Origin: Lacimicrobium alkaliphilum
GTDB taxonomy: Bacteria; Pseudomonadota; Gammaproteobacteria; Enterobacterales; Alteromonadaceae
Reading direction: 5' to 3'
Assembly (NCBI RefSeq): GCF_002591895.1
Contig: NZ_NISX01000010.1
Location: 62,001 to 126,000, forward strand
DNA: 64,000 bases
Positions within the stretch are counted from its first letter, which is position 1, and the number at the start of each line of letters is the position of its first letter. Positions 8,917 through 17,874 of this stretch are shown one piece after another. The notes beneath the pieces are model-generated. The model worked only from the letters and a program-made list of their open reading frames with translations, did no database searches and was not told where the DNA came from. The position numbers and the translations under genes are program-made.

Positions 8917-10484
8917 TAGTGCTCTCCTGTTTTAGCCAGTAATGAGGGTGAATCTGTGCGATTGCGGGTGAAATCATGCAATCTGACGGGCCAGATCCGC
9001 ATGGTCTGCCGGGTAAACCATTCATCCAGATAAAGTCCGGCATAAAGTAGCGGATAGAGCCACTGAGATAAGCGGCCATAAGGGTAGACACGGATATTCA
9101 CATACAACAGATAGAATAAACTGAATATCAGCATCACTGCCGCAGCCAGAGTGGACGAAACCACTGAAGGCGGCGTTATCGCCTCGGTAATATCAGCAAA
9201 AAACTGATGCCATAAGGCATAGAAAAGCGCCAGTGTCACAACGACCGGCACCACCATCAAACGGGCTAGGGCCAGTGGTTGTTTCAACCCTTCAATGAGG
9301 ATCACACACAGCGCAATATTGATGATCCACAGCAGGCTGATGTAACCATAATTACCGGCATGCCAGGCATCGGTGAGCATCAGCAGGGCAGCAAAACCAG
9401 CAAACAGACTGACGGAAACCACGCTGGCCAGCGGCAGGTTGGGTTTGATTGGCGGCATTGCCATACGCGCGCGAATAAACTCATTCACCGTATTGCCGGC
9501 ATTGAGAAAGCAGTAAGCCTTGTATAACGAATGCGCGAGAAGGTGCAGTAGTGCCAGGTCATAGGCACCCAGACCGCACTCAAGAAGCATAAACCCCATT
9601 TGTGCACAGGTAGACCAGGCCAGCATCACCTTGATACTGATACGGGTCATCATAATCAGACTGGCAATAATGGCAGTGCTGGTACCAACAATTACCAGTA
9701 GCGTATTGGCAAAGTCAGCCTGGGCCAGCAGAGGGCTGAAGCGAATAATCAGAAATCCACCGATATTGACAATACCGGCATGCAACAATGCCGACACCGG
9801 TGTAGGCGCCTCCATCACCTGCAACAACCATCCGTGAAAGGGCAATTGGGCACATTTAAGAATCGCCACGGTGGCAATCAGTATTGCGGCAACACTGGCG
9901 TAAGAGGAAGACAAATCATCCATTTTAAGCAGTGCAGAAATCGACAGGGTCTGAAATTCAGCAATCAACATCACAGTGGCCGCGAGCAGGCAAAGATCGG
10001 CGACCCGACTGAGAATAAATTTCTTGTGAGCCGCCAGTACCGCTTTGGGCCGTTCCGGATAGAACACCAGTAAGCGATGAAGAGTCAGGCTACAGGCAAC
10101 CCAACTGATAAACAGGATGATCAGATTGTCGGTGATGACCAACATACTGACAGCCGCCAGTGTGGCCAGGAACCAGCGCTGGTAATAATGCTGTCGTTTT
10201 TCCCCGCTCAGATAGTTGCGTGAGAAACGCAGAATAATCAGCCCGATAAAGGTGACCATCACTAACATCAGTGCGCTAAGCACATCGAGTCTGACAGTCA
10301 GCAGGTTGTAGAATGAATCCGGTAGCCCCATCAACCCCAGAGCGCCGAATACAGACATCACAAACGCCATTGAAACTGTATTCAGGGTATAGCGCCAGCC
10401 CCCTTGCTTAGCTGGCAGAAACAACGCACCGAACAGCAGAACTATTGGCGTTGCTAAAAAAAGTAGTGCCGGAACAATCGCCAC
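8916..10484 (-). CDS. dabB: DabB, proton/cation-conducting membrane subunit (NADH dehydrogenase subunit 5-like)
   Basis: The 522-residue protein is almost entirely hydrophobic, with about 13-14 membrane segments, and belongs to the NuoL/MrpA-type proton-conducting transporter family. Family markers include CAQLPFHGWLLQVMEAPTPVS with the conserved Lys/His ion-channel residues, then SALLHAGIVNIGGFLI and HLLAHSLYKAYCFLNAG. In the DAB complex it couples ion flow to CO2 capture by DabA. The start codon is GTG (10482-10484), chosen because a perfect AGGAGG lies six bases upstream. It is the first gene of the dabB-dabA operon, which is read away from a divergent LysR gene. Confidence 0.88.
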   Translation of the reverse strand: MAIVPALLFLATPIVLLFGALFLPAKQGGWRYTLNTVSMAFVMSVFGALGLMGLPDSFYNLLTVRLDVLSALMLVMVTFIGLIILRFSRNYLSGEKRQHYYQRWFLATLAAVSMLVITDNLIILFISWVACSLTLHRLLVFYPERPKAVLAAHKKFILSRVADLCLLAATVMLIAEFQTLSISALLKMDDLSSSYASVAAILIATVAILKCAQLPFHGWLLQVMEAPTPVSALLHAGIVNIGGFLIIRFSPLLAQADFANTLLVIVGTSTAIIASLIMMTRISIKVMLAWSTCAQMGFMLLECGLGAYDLALLHLLAHSLYKAYCFLNAGNTVNEFIRARMAMPPIKPNLPLASVVSVSLFAGFAALLMLTDAWHAGNYGYISLLWIINIALCVILIEGLKQPLALARLMVVPVVVTLALFYALWHQFFADITEAITPPSVVSSTLAAAVMLIFSLFYLLYVNIRVYPYGRLSQWLYPLLYAGLYLDEWFTRQTMRIWPVRLHDFTRNRTDSPSLLAKTGEH

Positions 10485-10598
10485 TCAATCCTCCTGATAC
10501 TAAATGAATGTATTCGCAGGAAAGATTCTGGCGGGTGTTACAATTTAAGTAAAATATATATATATTTAGCTATCGTTCTTTATTTCTTAACTATAAAA
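10485..10598. promoter_or_regulatory. Divergent dabBA / lysR control region with an AT palindrome
   Basis: The 114-bp gap must carry the promoters of dabB (left) and the LysR-type gene (right). At 10552-10567 there is a perfect 16-bp palindrome, AAATATATATATATTT, in a very AT-rich stretch. LysR regulators usually bind interrupted palindromes of the T-N11-A type in such gaps, so it is a candidate operator, although a simple AT run can be palindromic by chance. Confidence 0.45.
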
Positions 10599-11501
10599 AT
10601 GCCCCGACTGAATTATCACCATTTGTTTTACTTCTGGCACGTTGCCAAAGGCCAGAGTCTGACCCAGGTAGCCAATGATCTGCATGTTTCACAGTCAGCG
10701 TTGTCGATGCAAATAAAACAACTCGAAGAACAAATGGGCCAGGCACTGTTTCGCCGGTCAGGACGCAAGTTGCATCTGACCGAGCCGGGCCGGATTGCAC
10801 TGGAATATGCTGAAGAGATCTTTAACAAAGGTGAGGAACTGCGTGCTTTTATGCGCGATCACTCAGCCGGCCATATTCAACAACTCAGAGTCGGCGCCGT
10901 CGCCACTTTGTCACGTAATTTTCTTGAGGCTTTTATCCGACCGCTGTTGCCTCAGCAAAATATCAGACTCAGTCTGCGCTCGGCGAGCCTGGATGAGTTA
11001 CTTGGTGAATTATCTGATCACAATCTCGATTTAGTGCTGTCTAATGTGCCAGTGATTGCCGATCGCAAAAACCCCTGGCGTAGTCAGCGTATTGCCCGTC
11101 AGGCGATCAGCGTAATCGGACACCCGGATAAACGGGCGCAATATTCGGATATCGCAGATCTGGTCCGACACAAGCTGTTGGTGCCAGGACCGCACAGTGA
11201 AATACGTATGGCGTTTGAACTCGTTTGTCAGCAATGGCAGATTCAACCTGAAATTATGGCGGAAGTAGACGATATGGCGATGCTCAGGCTGCTCGCGAGA
11301 GACACGGACTGCCTGGCGATTCTTCCCGGCGTAGTGGTTAAAGATGAAATTAACCAGGGGCAACTGATTGAGCTGGGCAAGCTGGCCGATGTAAATGAAA
11401 ATTTCTATGCAGTGACGATTCGCCGACAGTTCCAGTTGCCCATAGTAACCGAATTGCTCAAACGCGGGCCGGAGGATATTCTGGCAAGTAACGCCCTGTG
11501 A
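10599..11501 (+). CDS. LysR-type transcriptional regulator, NhaR-like, divergent from dabBA
   Basis: The 300-residue protein has the N-terminal winged helix-turn-helix of LysR regulators (about residues 1-60): LNYHHLFYFWHVAKGQSLTQVA, HVSQSALSMQIKQLEEQMG and LFRRSGRKLHLTEPG. The opening NYHHLFYFW is the variant seen in NhaR-like regulators. The C-terminal two-lobed effector domain follows. Its position, divergent from dabBA with only 114 bp between, makes it the likely regulator of CO2/bicarbonate uptake and of itself. The signal sensed is unknown; sodium, pH or inorganic carbon are reasonable guesses. Confidence 0.85.
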   Translation: MPRLNYHHLFYFWHVAKGQSLTQVANDLHVSQSALSMQIKQLEEQMGQALFRRSGRKLHLTEPGRIALEYAEEIFNKGEELRAFMRDHSAGHIQQLRVGAVATLSRNFLEAFIRPLLPQQNIRLSLRSASLDELLGELSDHNLDLVLSNVPVIADRKNPWRSQRIARQAISVIGHPDKRAQYSDIADLVRHKLLVPGPHSEIRMAFELVCQQWQIQPEIMAEVDDMAMLRLLARDTDCLAILPGVVVKDEINQGQLIELGKLADVNENFYAVTIRRQFQLPIVTELLKRGPEDILASNAL

Positions 11502-11615
11502 TAACACCTGACATGCCCGGCCAATGTCATTGCAGTAAAAAAGTTAAACCCAAAAGCTAATCAGACGCTATCAGAGCTGTGGCTGATCTGCCGCTGGCAT
11601 TGCGCTATCGCGGTG

Positions 11616-12794
11616 TCACAGGACTATCTGGTCAAAGGCGATAAAACCCAGCGGCAATACAAAAAATACCCCAAGAATATAACCGGCAACATAGAGTTTA
11701 TTGCGCTGTGCCATCAGCGCCAGAAACTCGGCCATATAAACAGGCAAAGAGCGTAAAAACGGCAGCCCAAAAATAACCAGAATAGCCAGAATATTGAAAA
11801 ACAGATGAACCAGTGCAATTTGTAATGCCAATATCGCCGATGGGCCGCTGATGGCGGTTGCAGCCAGCAACGCGGTTACAGTGGTACCCACATTGGCCCC
11901 CAGGGTAAAGGCGTAGATCTGTCTCAGACTGAATACACCTGCACCGGCCAGTGGCACAATCAAAGCTGTAGTCGTGGATGACGACTGCACCAGTACGGTC
12001 ATCACAGTTCCTGAGGCAATGCCGGTAATGGGTCCCTTGCCAATGGCCGCATGCATAATACGTTTGGCCCGCCCCACCAGTAAACTGCGTAACAATTTGC
12101 CGATGTTCGACACCACAAATAATATCAGTGCAATCCCCACCACAATCAGAGCGATACCGGCCAGACTGCCCGGTAGCCATGAGGTCAGTAGTTTAAGCAA
12201 ATCTGATGCGGGCGACAGCAACGCACTGATAAGGTTAAATTCAGCGAGACTGAGACTGCCTGAAGAATAAATCAGTTCGGAAACAAAAACCGAAAAGCGC
12301 TCAAGCGGATGAAACAATAACTCCAGTGGCAGCAATAAAGCTACCGCCATCAGATTAAAACAATCATGCACCGTAGCCGCCGCAAAGGCTTTTCGAAACT
12401 CAGTCACCTGACGCACATGCCCCAGGCTAACCAGCGTACTGGTCAGCGAGGTACCGATATTGGCCCCCATCGCCATGGGAATGGCGATACTCATGGGTAA
12501 ACCACCAGCAACCAGGCCAACAATAACCGACGTGGCAGTACTCGAGCTTTGCATCAATGCCGTGGCCACCAGCCCTACAACCAGAGCAATCACAGGGTTG
12601 GATGCAAAGGCGAACAACTCCCTGGCATTATCACCGGCCACCATTTTAAAACCATCACCGATGGCACCAACTGCCGCCAGCAACAGATAAACCAGTACCA
12701 CCACTAACAACCAGGCATCCCAGCGACTACGGCCACTGGCTTGTTTGAGTGTCAATCCGGGTTGATAAACACCGGCTTGTGAATTGCCTGCCAC
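11616..12794 (-). CDS. nptA: Na+/phosphate symporter (NptA type)
   Basis: The protein imports phosphate with sodium. It carries the duplicated Na/Pi-cotransporter motif, ALMQSSSTATSVIVGLVAGG in the first half and VLVQSSSTTTALIVPLAGAG in the second, each followed by a GANIGTS or GANVGTT segment. About nine membrane helices are evident and there is no PhoU-like C-terminal domain, which matches Vibrio NptA. The frame extends to a TTG at 12866, but I prefer the GTG at 12794 (392 aa) because AGGGG lies five bases before it and the extra N-terminus has no family character. The gene converges on lysR and diverges from the CreA-like gene. Confidence 0.85.
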   Translation of the reverse strand: MAGNSQAGVYQPGLTLKQASGRSRWDAWLLVVVLVYLLLAAVGAIGDGFKMVAGDNARELFAFASNPVIALVVGLVATALMQSSSTATSVIVGLVAGGLPMSIAIPMAMGANIGTSLTSTLVSLGHVRQVTEFRKAFAAATVHDCFNLMAVALLLPLELLFHPLERFSVFVSELIYSSGSLSLAEFNLISALLSPASDLLKLLTSWLPGSLAGIALIVVGIALILFVVSNIGKLLRSLLVGRAKRIMHAAIGKGPITGIASGTVMTVLVQSSSTTTALIVPLAGAGVFSLRQIYAFTLGANVGTTVTALLAATAISGPSAILALQIALVHLFFNILAILVIFGLPFLRSLPVYMAEFLALMAQRNKLYVAGYILGVFFVLPLGFIAFDQIVL

Positions 12795-13040
12795 AATCGC
12801 CCCTGTTATAGATAAAAGGCCATTGTTGGCTATGTCTGTGACGGAAATATGAACCGAATATGACAATTTTCTGTCCGCTCAACGGCGCAGGCTGGCAATA
12901 CTGCGGGTATTCAGCGAATATCAGTTTGCTGCGCAGATGCTCCTGACCTGTTAGCTTTTTCCAGTTGCATAATTGTTTGGTTGTTTTGTAAAACTCTGAC
13001 AAAGTGACAGGGCCGCAAAACTGAAAAACAAGGAAAATCC

Positions 13041-13502
13041 ATGAAACCCATCTATCTCGCTCTGCCCCTGATACTCCTTCTCGGCTGCGACAGCAACGAA
13101 GTGGGCGATGTATCGCTTGGGCTGTTTACCACCAAAGACATCAAGCTGGATGCCTTTACCGATCCGGTAGTGACCGGGGTCACCTGCCATGTGTCGAGTA
13201 TCGAGGCGAATCTGGATTTTTCTGACCCCTCCGACAGCGCCATTGCCTGCCGACAAACCGGGCCTATCAATGCACAAATGATCGCCACCATAGACAAAAG
13301 CGCCAGCGGCGACGTATTGTTCAGTAAATCGAAGAGTATCTTCTTTAAGTCGATGAAAATCAGACGCATCTTCGATGCCCAGCATCAGACCCTGATGTAT
13401 GTGTCTTATTCCACCAAAGAAACCTCCGGCAGCTTTAAACACAGCCTGTCGACGGTGCCGCTGTGGGGCACCGAGGCTTACGGCAAAACTTCGGGCGACT
13501 GA
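13041..13502 (+). CDS. creA: CreA-family lipoprotein
   Basis: The 153-residue protein begins with a lipoprotein signal peptide whose lipobox is LLGC (Cys near residue 16). The mature part follows the CreA family: TKDIKLDAFTDPVVTGVTCH, SDSAIACRQTGPI, and FKSMKIRRIFDAQHQTLMYV, close to the E. coli CreA segments DDPDVKNVTCYV, AAISCQQVGPI and FKSLQVVRFYDAKRN. The molecular role of CreA is not established; E. coli creA is next to creBCD but here it stands alone with no regulator. E. coli CreA is periplasmic rather than clearly lipidated, so the lipobox is a point of difference. Confidence 0.8.
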   Translation: MKPIYLALPLILLLGCDSNEVGDVSLGLFTTKDIKLDAFTDPVVTGVTCHVSSIEANLDFSDPSDSAIACRQTGPINAQMIATIDKSASGDVLFSKSKSIFFKSMKIRRIFDAQHQTLMYVSYSTKETSGSFKHSLSTVPLWGTEAYGKTSGD

Positions 13503-13556
13503 TATCAAAGCGGTATATCTATTCTGGTGCGGCGTTGTTTTTGGGACGCTTTACCG

Positions 13557-14477
13557 ATGATCCCACTGGTATTTCATCCTGTTTACAGCCAGCTTGCGCT
13601 GCCGGTACGACACCGCTTTCCGATAGAAAAATATCAGGCCATTCGTGACAAGCTGGCTGAGTGTGCTGTACCTGATAACTGGTTTTATCAGCCTCAGCCG
13701 CTGGCTATTAATGATTTGAAAGAATACTTTTGCCCGGACTATCTGTCAGATCTGCTGGCCGGCACACTGGAGCCCAACGCCATGCGCCGGATTGGCTTTC
13801 CCTGGTCTGAACAACTGATTCGCCGCACGCTGACGGCGGTGGCGGGGACCTGTCTGACCGCCAGACAGGCACTGGAGCACGGTAAAGCACTGAACCTGAC
13901 CGGCGGCTATCACCATGCCTTTGCAGATTTTGGCTCCGGCTTTTGTATGCTTAATGATCTCTATCTGGCCGCGCGAACGATGCTGGAAACAGCAGGGGTT
14001 GATAAGGTGCTGATCGTGGATTGTGATGTGCATCAGGGCGACGGCACCGCTAAACTGGCGGAACATAATCCGGATATTATTACCCTCTCACTGCATGGCG
14101 AGAAAAACTTTCCCCACCGCAAGCAGATATCAGATATGGATTTTCCCTTACCCAAAGGCACAGGCGATGATGACTATCTGGATACTCTGGACAGCGCCCT
14201 GAGCCTGGCATTGAGCCTGCACCGCCCGGATGCGGTGATCTACGACGCCGGAGTAGATGTGCATATCAATGATGATTTAGGCCACCTTAATATCAGCACA
14301 GCAGGCATATACCGGCGCGATAAACTGGTATTTGAGCGCTGTGAATTGGCCGGGCTGCCGGTAGCTGCAGTGATCGGTGGTGGTTATCAGCGGGATATTG
14401 CCGCCCTGACAGAAGTGCACCTGCAGCTTTTCCGGGCGGCAGGCGTCGTGAAACAGACGCTGCCAGCGCGGGATTAA
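13557..14477 (+). CDS. Histone deacetylase-family amidohydrolase
   Basis: The 306-residue protein has the arginase/deacetylase fold of class II-like bacterial HDAC proteins, which remove acyl groups from amines such as polyamines or lysines. The active-site pair is in GGYHHAF (His about 119 and 120), zinc ligands are in DCDVHQGDGTA (Asp157, His159) and in YDAGVDVH (Asp234). The catalytic set is complete. I start at ATG 13557 because the upstream extension reads no family sequence. The stop overlaps that of the convergent nhaC gene by four bases. Substrate unknown. Confidence 0.85.
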   Translation: MIPLVFHPVYSQLALPVRHRFPIEKYQAIRDKLAECAVPDNWFYQPQPLAINDLKEYFCPDYLSDLLAGTLEPNAMRRIGFPWSEQLIRRTLTAVAGTCLTARQALEHGKALNLTGGYHHAFADFGSGFCMLNDLYLAARTMLETAGVDKVLIVDCDVHQGDGTAKLAEHNPDIITLSLHGEKNFPHRKQISDMDFPLPKGTGDDDYLDTLDSALSLALSLHRPDAVIYDAGVDVHINDDLGHLNISTAGIYRRDKLVFERCELAGLPVAAVIGGGYQRDIAALTEVHLQLFRAAGVVKQTLPARD

Positions 14478-15880
14478 GAAGACACCGGTTCAGCCTGCCT
14501 GCCATCGTTTTGCCACATGGCGATACCGGCAAAGCCGTAAAACACCGAGATGGCAAGCACCAGAAAGTGGTACCAGAGAAAAGGAAGATAACTGACCGTG
14601 GCCACGCCAAGGGTTGTGGCCATAAACACGCCACCATCTGTCCAGGGCACCATGGGAGTGGTAATAGTACCGCCCGCTTCGGTATTTCTGGATAATACCC
14701 GCCGGTCGATGCCCATCTGATCATAATTTTTACGGGTGATGGTGCTGGCGGTAATCAGCGACACATAAGCGGCGCCGCCGAGAAAATTGCCCAGAAAACC
14801 GGCAAATACCGTCGACACTCCCAGCTTGCCGGGCGAACTGGCCCAGCGCCGCAGACGTTCTGAGATCACCGTCAGTACCCCGGTCTGGTCCATCAGCCCC
14901 CCTAACCCCAGCGCGAACAGCACCAGTATGATCACTTCAAACATCGACGACATACCGCCGCGATTTAGCAGAATATTGAGAAAATCCAGATTCGATTCAA
15001 TCTGGTTGCCGCTGTACAGGGTACGGATTGCCGCAACGATATCAACTCCCTGAAATAACGCAGCCCAGCATACGCCGAGCAAGGCACCGAAACAGATCAC
15101 CGGCACCGCGGGCATATGCAGTACCAGCAGGCCGATAACAATGGCAGCCGGTAGCAGACTGAACCAGGCAATCACAAAGTGGCTGTCGAGCGCCGTCATC
15201 GCCTGCTGAGCCTGAGAAATATCGCCATCGGGCTGATAAAACAGCCCTGCCACCACAAACAGCACAAAGGTGATCAGAATGGCAGGGCCACTGACGGTAA
15301 ACATGGATTTGATATGCTCCACCAGTTTGACTTCACACAGAGATGCGGTCATCACCGTGGTATCGGAAAGCGGTGACATCTTATCACCCACATAGGCGCC
15401 ACAGATTGCGGCCCCGGCCACAATCGGCAGCGGCATGCCAAAGCCGGCGCCAATCCCCATCATGGCAATGCCCGCCGTGCCAATGGTACCGAAGGAGGTA
15501 CCGGTAGCCAGAGAGGTAATGGCACAAATCACAAAAGCCGCAGGCAGAAACCATTCAGGGCTCATCGCCGCCAGGCCATAGTAAATGATGCCCGGCACGA
15601 TGCCACCGGCCATCCAGCTGCCGATCAGCGCCCCCACCGCAATCAGTACCAACACCGCAACCATTCCCTTGTGAATGCCGGTGGTAATGGCCTTTTGCAT
15701 GCTGGCGTAATCCTGGCCGAGCCATTTACCCAGACCAATCACCAGAAACCAGCTGACAAACAAAGCCAGATGAATAGGCAGCGCCATAGCCTGCACAAAC
15801 AAAAAGATCACGCCGATGATGGCCACCGCCAGCAACAGCACCTGACGAAGACTGGGCAAAGCAGCCGGAGGATAGGTCAT
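14474..15880 (-). CDS. nhaC: Na+/H+ antiporter, NhaC family
   Basis: The 468-residue integral membrane protein has about 11-12 helices and the NhaC core signature: LATGTSFGTIGTAGIAMMG, GAAICGAYVGDKMSPLSDTT and a later FLGGAAYVSLITAS. NhaC antiporters exchange sodium for protons, sometimes together with organic acids. Its ATG is preceded by a CAGGAGAGCT ribosome-binding site. With NptA and the DAB pump nearby, the region is rich in ion-gradient-driven transport, but no shared regulation is visible. Confidence 0.88.
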   Translation of the reverse strand: MTYPPAALPSLRQVLLLAVAIIGVIFLFVQAMALPIHLALFVSWFLVIGLGKWLGQDYASMQKAITTGIHKGMVAVLVLIAVGALIGSWMAGGIVPGIIYYGLAAMSPEWFLPAAFVICAITSLATGTSFGTIGTAGIAMMGIGAGFGMPLPIVAGAAICGAYVGDKMSPLSDTTVMTASLCEVKLVEHIKSMFTVSGPAILITFVLFVVAGLFYQPDGDISQAQQAMTALDSHFVIAWFSLLPAAIVIGLLVLHMPAVPVICFGALLGVCWAALFQGVDIVAAIRTLYSGNQIESNLDFLNILLNRGGMSSMFEVIILVLFALGLGGLMDQTGVLTVISERLRRWASSPGKLGVSTVFAGFLGNFLGGAAYVSLITASTITRKNYDQMGIDRRVLSRNTEAGGTITTPMVPWTDGGVFMATTLGVATVSYLPFLWYHFLVLAISVFYGFAGIAMWQNDGRQAEPVSS

Positions 15881-16371
15881 GCAGCTCTCCTGAATATTAT
15901 TGTTATGGCCAGGATCTGGCAGTACTAACCTGCCTGGAGCAGATTAAAAAGCACACAACACCACGCTACCCTAAGCGACAACTATTCACAATAATATCAG
16001 GCAGATAGTCCCACACTGACAGCTCAGATGGGCTGTTAGCCGCCCATTTACTGTAGATACAAGGATTGCCCCTTTTTGCTGACCGGAACCAACAGCAAAA
16101 AATCACTAACAAGCTCAGAATGGCCTGAATCAGCAGTTAAACCCTGACAAGCATTCAGCAACGCCCGGCACTGCAACGACATGAAGCCGTAAAGGCAGGT
16201 TTATTGCGCTGTTTTAGGCTCCTATTTCAGCTGGTGATGTGATATTAATAGCCAGGTTATTGGGTAGAGCACCTTGCCCGAGGCAGGCAGAAATACCTGG
16301 TGCTTTATCACTAACCTGAAAAACCTGTTATACCCCCAACGGACCATTAAAACATAAAAACAGGAAGCTGA
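15881..16371. other. 491-bp spacer between nhaC and the hsd operon
   Basis: The spacer carries the nhaC promoter (left) and the hsd operon promoter (right). I find no gene. A potential hairpin pairs GAGCACCT near 16267 with its partner TGGTGCTT near 16302. An AGGAAG ribosome-binding site ends the region just before hsdM. The junction between core chromosome and restriction island probably lies here, but no tRNA end or direct repeat marks it. Confidence 0.45.
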
Positions 16372-17874
16372 ATGTTCGAACAGACCTTTAAGAATATCGA
16401 CGACGTTCTCTGGAAAGAGGCCGGTTGTACCACCGAGCTGGATTACACCGAACAAACGTCGTGGATGCTGTTTCTCAAATACCTGGACGATCTGGAGCAG
16501 AACAAGGCCCTACAGGCTGAGCTTCAGGGTAAAAGCTATGAATTTATCATTGATGGCCGCCATCGCTGGGCCAGCTGGGCCGCGCCTAAAGACGAAAAAG
16601 GTAACTTTGATCACAATAACGCTCTAACCGGCGATGACCTGATTGATTACGTTAATCGTGAGCTGTTCCCTTATCTGCAGGGTTTTAAACAACGGGCCAG
16701 CGGCCCGGATACCATCGAATACAAAATCGGTGAGATCTTCGGTGAGATCAAAAACCGCTTCACCAGCGGCTACTCGCTGCGTGATGCGCTGGAATATATC
16801 GACGCCCTGCGCTTTCACTCACAAAAAGAAAAGCACGAGCTGTCGCATATTTACGAAGCCAAGATCAAGAACATGGGCAATGCCGGGCGCAACGGCGGTG
16901 AGTATTACACCCCGCGGCCGCTGATCCGCGCCATGATCCAGGTGATAAATCCCAGAATCGGCGAACGCATTTACGACGGTGCCTGTGGCTCGGCGGGCTT
17001 TCTCTGTGAAGCCTACGAATACCTGCGCCACGGCGGTTATAATCATGCAGCCAGTGGAGAAAATGGTAACAGCGGCAAAGGCGCAAATCTTACCACCAGT
17101 GAGCTCAACACCCTGCAAACCGCCACCTTTTACGGCAGAGAAAAGAAAAGCCTGGCTTATGTTATCGCCATTATGAATATGATCCTGCATGGCATCGAAG
17201 CGCCCAATATTATTCATATCAATACCCTTGCCAACCATAGCGATGATATTCAGGAAAAAGACCGCTACGATGTGATTCTGGCCAATCCTCCCTTTGGCGG
17301 CAAAGAGCGCAAAGAAGTGCAGCAGAACTTCCCGGTTAAAACCGGCGAAACCGCCTTTTTGTTTCTGCAGCACTTTATTAAAAACCTTAAAGCCGGGGGC
17401 CGTGCTGCGGTGGTGATTAAAAACACTTTTCTGTCCAATTCCGATAATGCCTCCAAAGCGCTTCGGCATGAACTGCTGCAAAGCTGCAACCTGCATACGA
17501 TTCTGGACTGCCCCGGCGGCACCTTCCTCGGTGCGGGGGTAAAAACCGTGGTACTGTTTTTTGAAAAAGGCGCACCCACCCGTAATATCTGGTATTACCA
17601 TCTCGACCCCGGCCGCAGCCTGGGCAAAACCAACCCCCTTAACGACAACGACCTGAAAGCGTTTGTACAGCTACAGCAAAGCTTTGCCGATTCCGATGCT
17701 TCCTGGAGTGTCAGTATCAATGATATTGACCCGGCCAGCTTTGATCTGTCGGTGAAAAACCCCAATAAGGCAGAACAAGAGCCGCTACGCGACCCGGAAG
17801 TGATTATCAACGAGATTGAAACCCTGGATGCGGAAAGCGTGGAAATTCTGGAAGGGATTCGGGGGATGTTATGA
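16372..17874 (+). CDS. hsdM: Type I restriction-modification system, methyltransferase subunit HsdM
   Basis: HsdM transfers a methyl group from S-adenosylmethionine to adenine N6 within the sequence chosen by HsdS, and also forms part of the restriction complex. The 500-residue protein has the N-terminal HsdM helical domain (MFEQTFKNIDDVLWKEAGCT onward), the SAM-binding motif I YDGACGSAGFL near residues 200-211 (often DPACGTGGF in relatives), and the catalytic motif IV NPPFGG near residue 305. Its stop overlaps the hsdS start as ATGA, the first of three four-base overlaps that tie the operon hsdM-hsdS-rhuM-hsdR together. Confidence 0.95.
   Translation: MFEQTFKNIDDVLWKEAGCTTELDYTEQTSWMLFLKYLDDLEQNKALQAELQGKSYEFIIDGRHRWASWAAPKDEKGNFDHNNALTGDDLIDYVNRELFPYLQGFKQRASGPDTIEYKIGEIFGEIKNRFTSGYSLRDALEYIDALRFHSQKEKHELSHIYEAKIKNMGNAGRNGGEYYTPRPLIRAMIQVINPRIGERIYDGACGSAGFLCEAYEYLRHGGYNHAASGENGNSGKGANLTTSELNTLQTATFYGREKKSLAYVIAIMNMILHGIEAPNIIHINTLANHSDDIQEKDRYDVILANPPFGGKERKEVQQNFPVKTGETAFLFLQHFIKNLKAGGRAAVVIKNTFLSNSDNASKALRHELLQSCNLHTILDCPGGTFLGAGVKTVVLFFEKGAPTRNIWYYHLDPGRSLGKTNPLNDNDLKAFVQLQQSFADSDASWSVSINDIDPASFDLSVKNPNKAEQEPLRDPEVIINEIETLDAESVEILEGIRGML

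Noticed and set aside
12985-13010. CTGTCACTTTGTCA (minus strand) as a Pho box for the phosphate symporter gene nptA
   Set aside because: The two TGTCA units are 8 bp apart instead of 11, so the spacing is wrong for PhoB.
12951-13508. A 185-codon minus-strand frame over the creA gene
   Set aside because: CreA on the plus strand has a lipobox and family motifs; the opposite frame is a shadow.
16240-16310. GGGTAGAGCACCTTGCCC, resembling a tRNA D arm
   Set aside because: No acceptor, anticodon or T arm can be formed around it, so it is not a tRNA gene.
16819-17601. A 260-codon open frame on the minus strand inside hsdM
   Set aside because: It is antisense to the strongly supported hsdM coding frame and its translation has no family character.
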